Assembly: GCA_016196785.1 (NCBI GenBank)
Contig: JACPXA010000019.1
Coordinates: 1 to 6,953 of the forward strand
DNA: 6,953 nt
Source: Elusimicrobiota bacterium
GTDB lineage: Bacteria; Elusimicrobiota; Elusimicrobia; 2-01-FULL-59-12; JACPXA01
Direction of reading: 5' to 3'
The position numbers were made by a program, and so were the translations under genes. How positions within the stretch are numbered: the stretch's first letter is position 1; the number at the start of each line of letters is the position of its first letter. The notes below the pieces were generated by a model that saw nothing but the letters and a program-made list of their open reading frames with translations, searched no databases and was not told the origin of the DNA. Shown here in pieces: positions 5,140 through 6,953 of this stretch.

Positions 5140-6864
5140 ATGACATCAAAAACAGATATAGAAATAGAGCAACTCAGGCACCTGAACGCGCTAGCACGAA
5201 CGATTGCTGGTAGCCGTTCTCTCTACGATGTCCTCCAGCTTGTCCTTCAAACCACCCTTGACCTGACCCGAGCTGACGAAGCGGCCATCTTCTCTGGGAA
5301 TGATCCGTATTGTCTGGCGAGCCTGACCCGCCGTGGGGAAGCGGTGCTGACCCACCCTCCCTCCTCCGAAATCCTCACCCAAGTCATTCATAGCGGCCTC
5401 CCGCGTTGGGTGGAACCTCCCGAAGGGTCTCTGAAGGGGCATCCACCGCGCCGATACAGGGCTCGGACCGCCACCACGGGGGTGTGTCTCCCGCTGAGGA
5501 GCGCGGTGTCCGTGGTTGGAGCTTTCTATTTGGGGCATTTCAACAACCGCCCCTCCCTCAATGGGAAGACCGTGAAATTCCTTCAGGCGATGGCGGAGCA
5601 AATTACCCCGACCATTGAGACCCTCCAATACCTCGATGACCAGCGGCGCTATGTGCATGAATTGGAGCGGGCGCTCCGAACGCACCAAGAGATCCAGCAA
5701 CGGGTGAACTGTGATCCGGTCACTCACCTGCCCAACCATGCGTATTTCCGCGAGCATCTGGCCCGCGAATTTGCCGTCGCTCGGCGCTACCATACCCCGC
5801 TGGGGCTCCTCCTCATTGAGCTGGACCATTTTCAGAAGCTCTATCAAGAGTTTGGAAAGGCCGGGGGCGATGGGGTGCTGGGGGAGGTGGCCCGCGTGGT
5901 GAAGCAGGAATGTCGAGAGAGCGACGTCGCCGCCCGCTGTGGCGAAGAGGCCATCGGCATTATCCTCCCCAACACGGAGCAGGATGGGGCGGTCATTATG
6001 GCCCATCGGATCCTTGCGGGGATCACCGCCCTCAAGGTGACCACCCGAGAGGATGTGAGCCCGGGTCCATTGCAGGCCTCGATCGGGGTCGCCTCGCTGC
6101 GCCGTGACGACATCAATGCGGCGGCCTTGTTAGATCGGGCTGATCAAACGCTAGAAACCGCCCACGAGCGGGGGGGAAATCGGATCGAGCGCTGGGGGGA
6201 GGGAGAAGCCGAGCCGCTCGAAGTCGTCAAACGGCGGATGGCCACGGAAAAAAAGAAGTCCGTGCAGACGGTGGTCGCTTTGGCAGCGGCGTTGGCGGCG
6301 AAGGACAAAGGCACCCACTCGCATTCCGAGGAGATGGCGCATCTGGCCGCTGCCCTCGGGCATTCCTTAGGGTTGAATGGGTTGGAGCTGGAGGAGCTGG
6401 AGATGGCGGCCTACCTGCACGACGTCGGGAAGCTGGGGGTCCCGGAGGAAATCCTCCTAAAGCCCAAAGCCCTAGACAAACACGAATGGCTGGTCATGAA
6501 GGCCCATCCCAAGATTGGCCGCGACCTCATTCTTGAGGTGTTCGATCATCGCCGCCTGGCGGAGGCGATCTACTATCACCACGAACGTTGGGATGGGAAG
6601 GGGTACCCTGAAGGGTTGAAGGCTGAACAGATCCCGCAGACCGCCCGAATCGTGATGGTGCTGGATGCCTACGCCGCCATGACCTGTGATCGCCCGTACC
6701 GGAAGGCCCTCAGCAAAGAGGCGGCGATGGCCGAACTCCGTCGTCATGCAGGAACCCAGTTTGATCCCCAGGTCGTTGAACGCTTCCTTGCGCTCCTCCA
6801 GAGTTCCCCCGATTCCGCACTCCACGCGCACCCCCCTGCTCCATTCATCCACCACACCCGTTAG
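5140..6864 (+). CDS. GAF-GGDEF-HD-GYP signalling protein (predicted c-di-GMP phosphodiesterase with degenerate cyclase domain)
   Basis: A 574-residue cytoplasmic protein with three domains. Residues ~12-165 are a GAF sensor. Residues ~190-350 are a GGDEF-like domain, from CDPVTHLPNHAYFREHL through ELDHF (227-231) to SIGVASL (314-320). Residues ~372-555 are an HD-GYP domain. The HD-GYP catalytic set is complete: HSHSEEMAHLA (393-403), YLHDVGKLGVPEEILLKP (425-442, HD at 427-428), HPKIG (456-460), HH at 480-481, GKGYPEGL (487-493), VLDAY (507-511, metal Asp509) and DRPYR (517-521), so c-di-GMP hydrolysis is expected. The GGDEF signature is degenerate: RCGEEA (266-271) instead of RYGG(D/E)EF, Glu227 where the first metal Asp is expected, and YQ where the substrate-binding ND usually lies; cyclase activity is unlikely. 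ATG 5140 is preferred to TTG 5107, which would be only ~9 bases from the predicted transcription start. The last ~20 residues are Pro/His-rich and outside the domain. Confidence 0.92.
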   Translation: MTSKTDIEIEQLRHLNALARTIAGSRSLYDVLQLVLQTTLDLTRADEAAIFSGNDPYCLASLTRRGEAVLTHPPSSEILTQVIHSGLPRWVEPPEGSLKGHPPRRYRARTATTGVCLPLRSAVSVVGAFYLGHFNNRPSLNGKTVKFLQAMAEQITPTIETLQYLDDQRRYVHELERALRTHQEIQQRVNCDPVTHLPNHAYFREHLAREFAVARRYHTPLGLLLIELDHFQKLYQEFGKAGGDGVLGEVARVVKQECRESDVAARCGEEAIGIILPNTEQDGAVIMAHRILAGITALKVTTREDVSPGPLQASIGVASLRRDDINAAALLDRADQTLETAHERGGNRIERWGEGEAEPLEVVKRRMATEKKKSVQTVVALAAALAAKDKGTHSHSEEMAHLAAALGHSLGLNGLELEELEMAAYLHDVGKLGVPEEILLKPKALDKHEWLVMKAHPKIGRDLILEVFDHRRLAEAIYYHHERWDGKGYPEGLKAEQIPQTARIVMVLDAYAAMTCDRPYRKALSKEAAMAELRRHAGTQFDPQVVERFLALLQSSPDSALHAHPPAPFIHHTR

Positions 6865-6953
6865 GAGACAAGCCGCAATCCTCTTACAGAATTTTGTACA
6901 ATGAGTTGTAGAAAAATAGATTGTTTGTCCCCTGTGTTTGACTAAGAGAGGTC
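6865..6953 (+). other. AT-rich non-coding leader before a gene beyond the window
   Basis: After the TAG at 6862-6864 there are 89 bases with no supported gene. Base composition changes abruptly to AT-rich. TACAAT (6897-6902) matches five of six bases of a -10 box but lacks a good -35 box at the right distance, and TTGTACAA (6894-6901) is an 8-base palindrome. AGAGAGG (6945-6951) at the very end looks like a ribosome binding site for a start codon just outside. No terminator hairpin with a T-run is visible. Confidence 0.35.

Noticed and set aside
5191..6006. Long antisense open frame of 271 codons opposite the GAF-GGDEF gene
   Set aside because: It lies wholly opposite a well-supported coding sequence with clear domain motifs; the translation shows no known motif. 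High GC favours long antisense frames.

Overview
The window is about 7 kb of GC-rich bacterial chromosome, with all genes on the + strand and packed tightly. The gene set is an S41 protease, a YibQ-type deacetylase-like protein, TsaD, LarB/LarC, a GAF-ANTAR protein and a GAF-GGDEF-HD-GYP protein. This suits a Gram-negative environmental bacterium. A Nitrospirota-like or similar deep-branching lineage is my guess from gene content and the dispersed GTCATTCCCGC-type intergenic palindrome, but no marker here fixes the taxon.

Layout. Positions 1-257 hold the 3' end of a C-terminal processing peptidase (CtpA/S41). Positions 254-380 hold a nested inverted-repeat element that starts on the ctpA stop codon and ends directly before the next ATG. 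Then comes a run of genes with almost no spacing: yibQ-like (381-1451), tsaD (1456-2505), larB (2505-3245), a disrupted larC (3251-4356) and a GAF-ANTAR protein (4331-5050). The junctions are 4 nt, a TAATG overlap, 5 nt and a 26-nt overlap, so this is probably one transcript. A recognisable promoter (5064-5091) then precedes a separate 574-residue GAF-GGDEF-HD-GYP gene (5140-6864). The last 89 bases are AT-rich, non-coding leader sequence for a gene beyond the window.

How they fit together. CtpA and the YibQ-like protein are envelope/cell-wall functions that often sit side by side. TsaD makes the universal t6A tRNA modification. LarB and LarC belong to the nickel-pincer nucleotide (NPN) cofactor pathway of lactate racemase-type enzymes, but neither LarE nor a LarA-type enzyme is in view. 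The last two genes are signalling proteins: one predicted RNA-binding antiterminator and one predicted c-di-GMP phosphodiesterase with a degraded cyclase-like domain.

Most notable: larC is split by a -1 frame change around 3461-3490. At the same place it lacks the stretch that carries the family's HFHEVGA motif, and a second gap removes the AHGxLPVPAPAT motif. It also carries three 21-bp tandem repeats in a linker. Repeat sequence also forms the end of larB. The NPN locus therefore looks as if it is eroding. I see no evidence of a wholly new system; the repeats and the larC lesion are the parts most worth checking.
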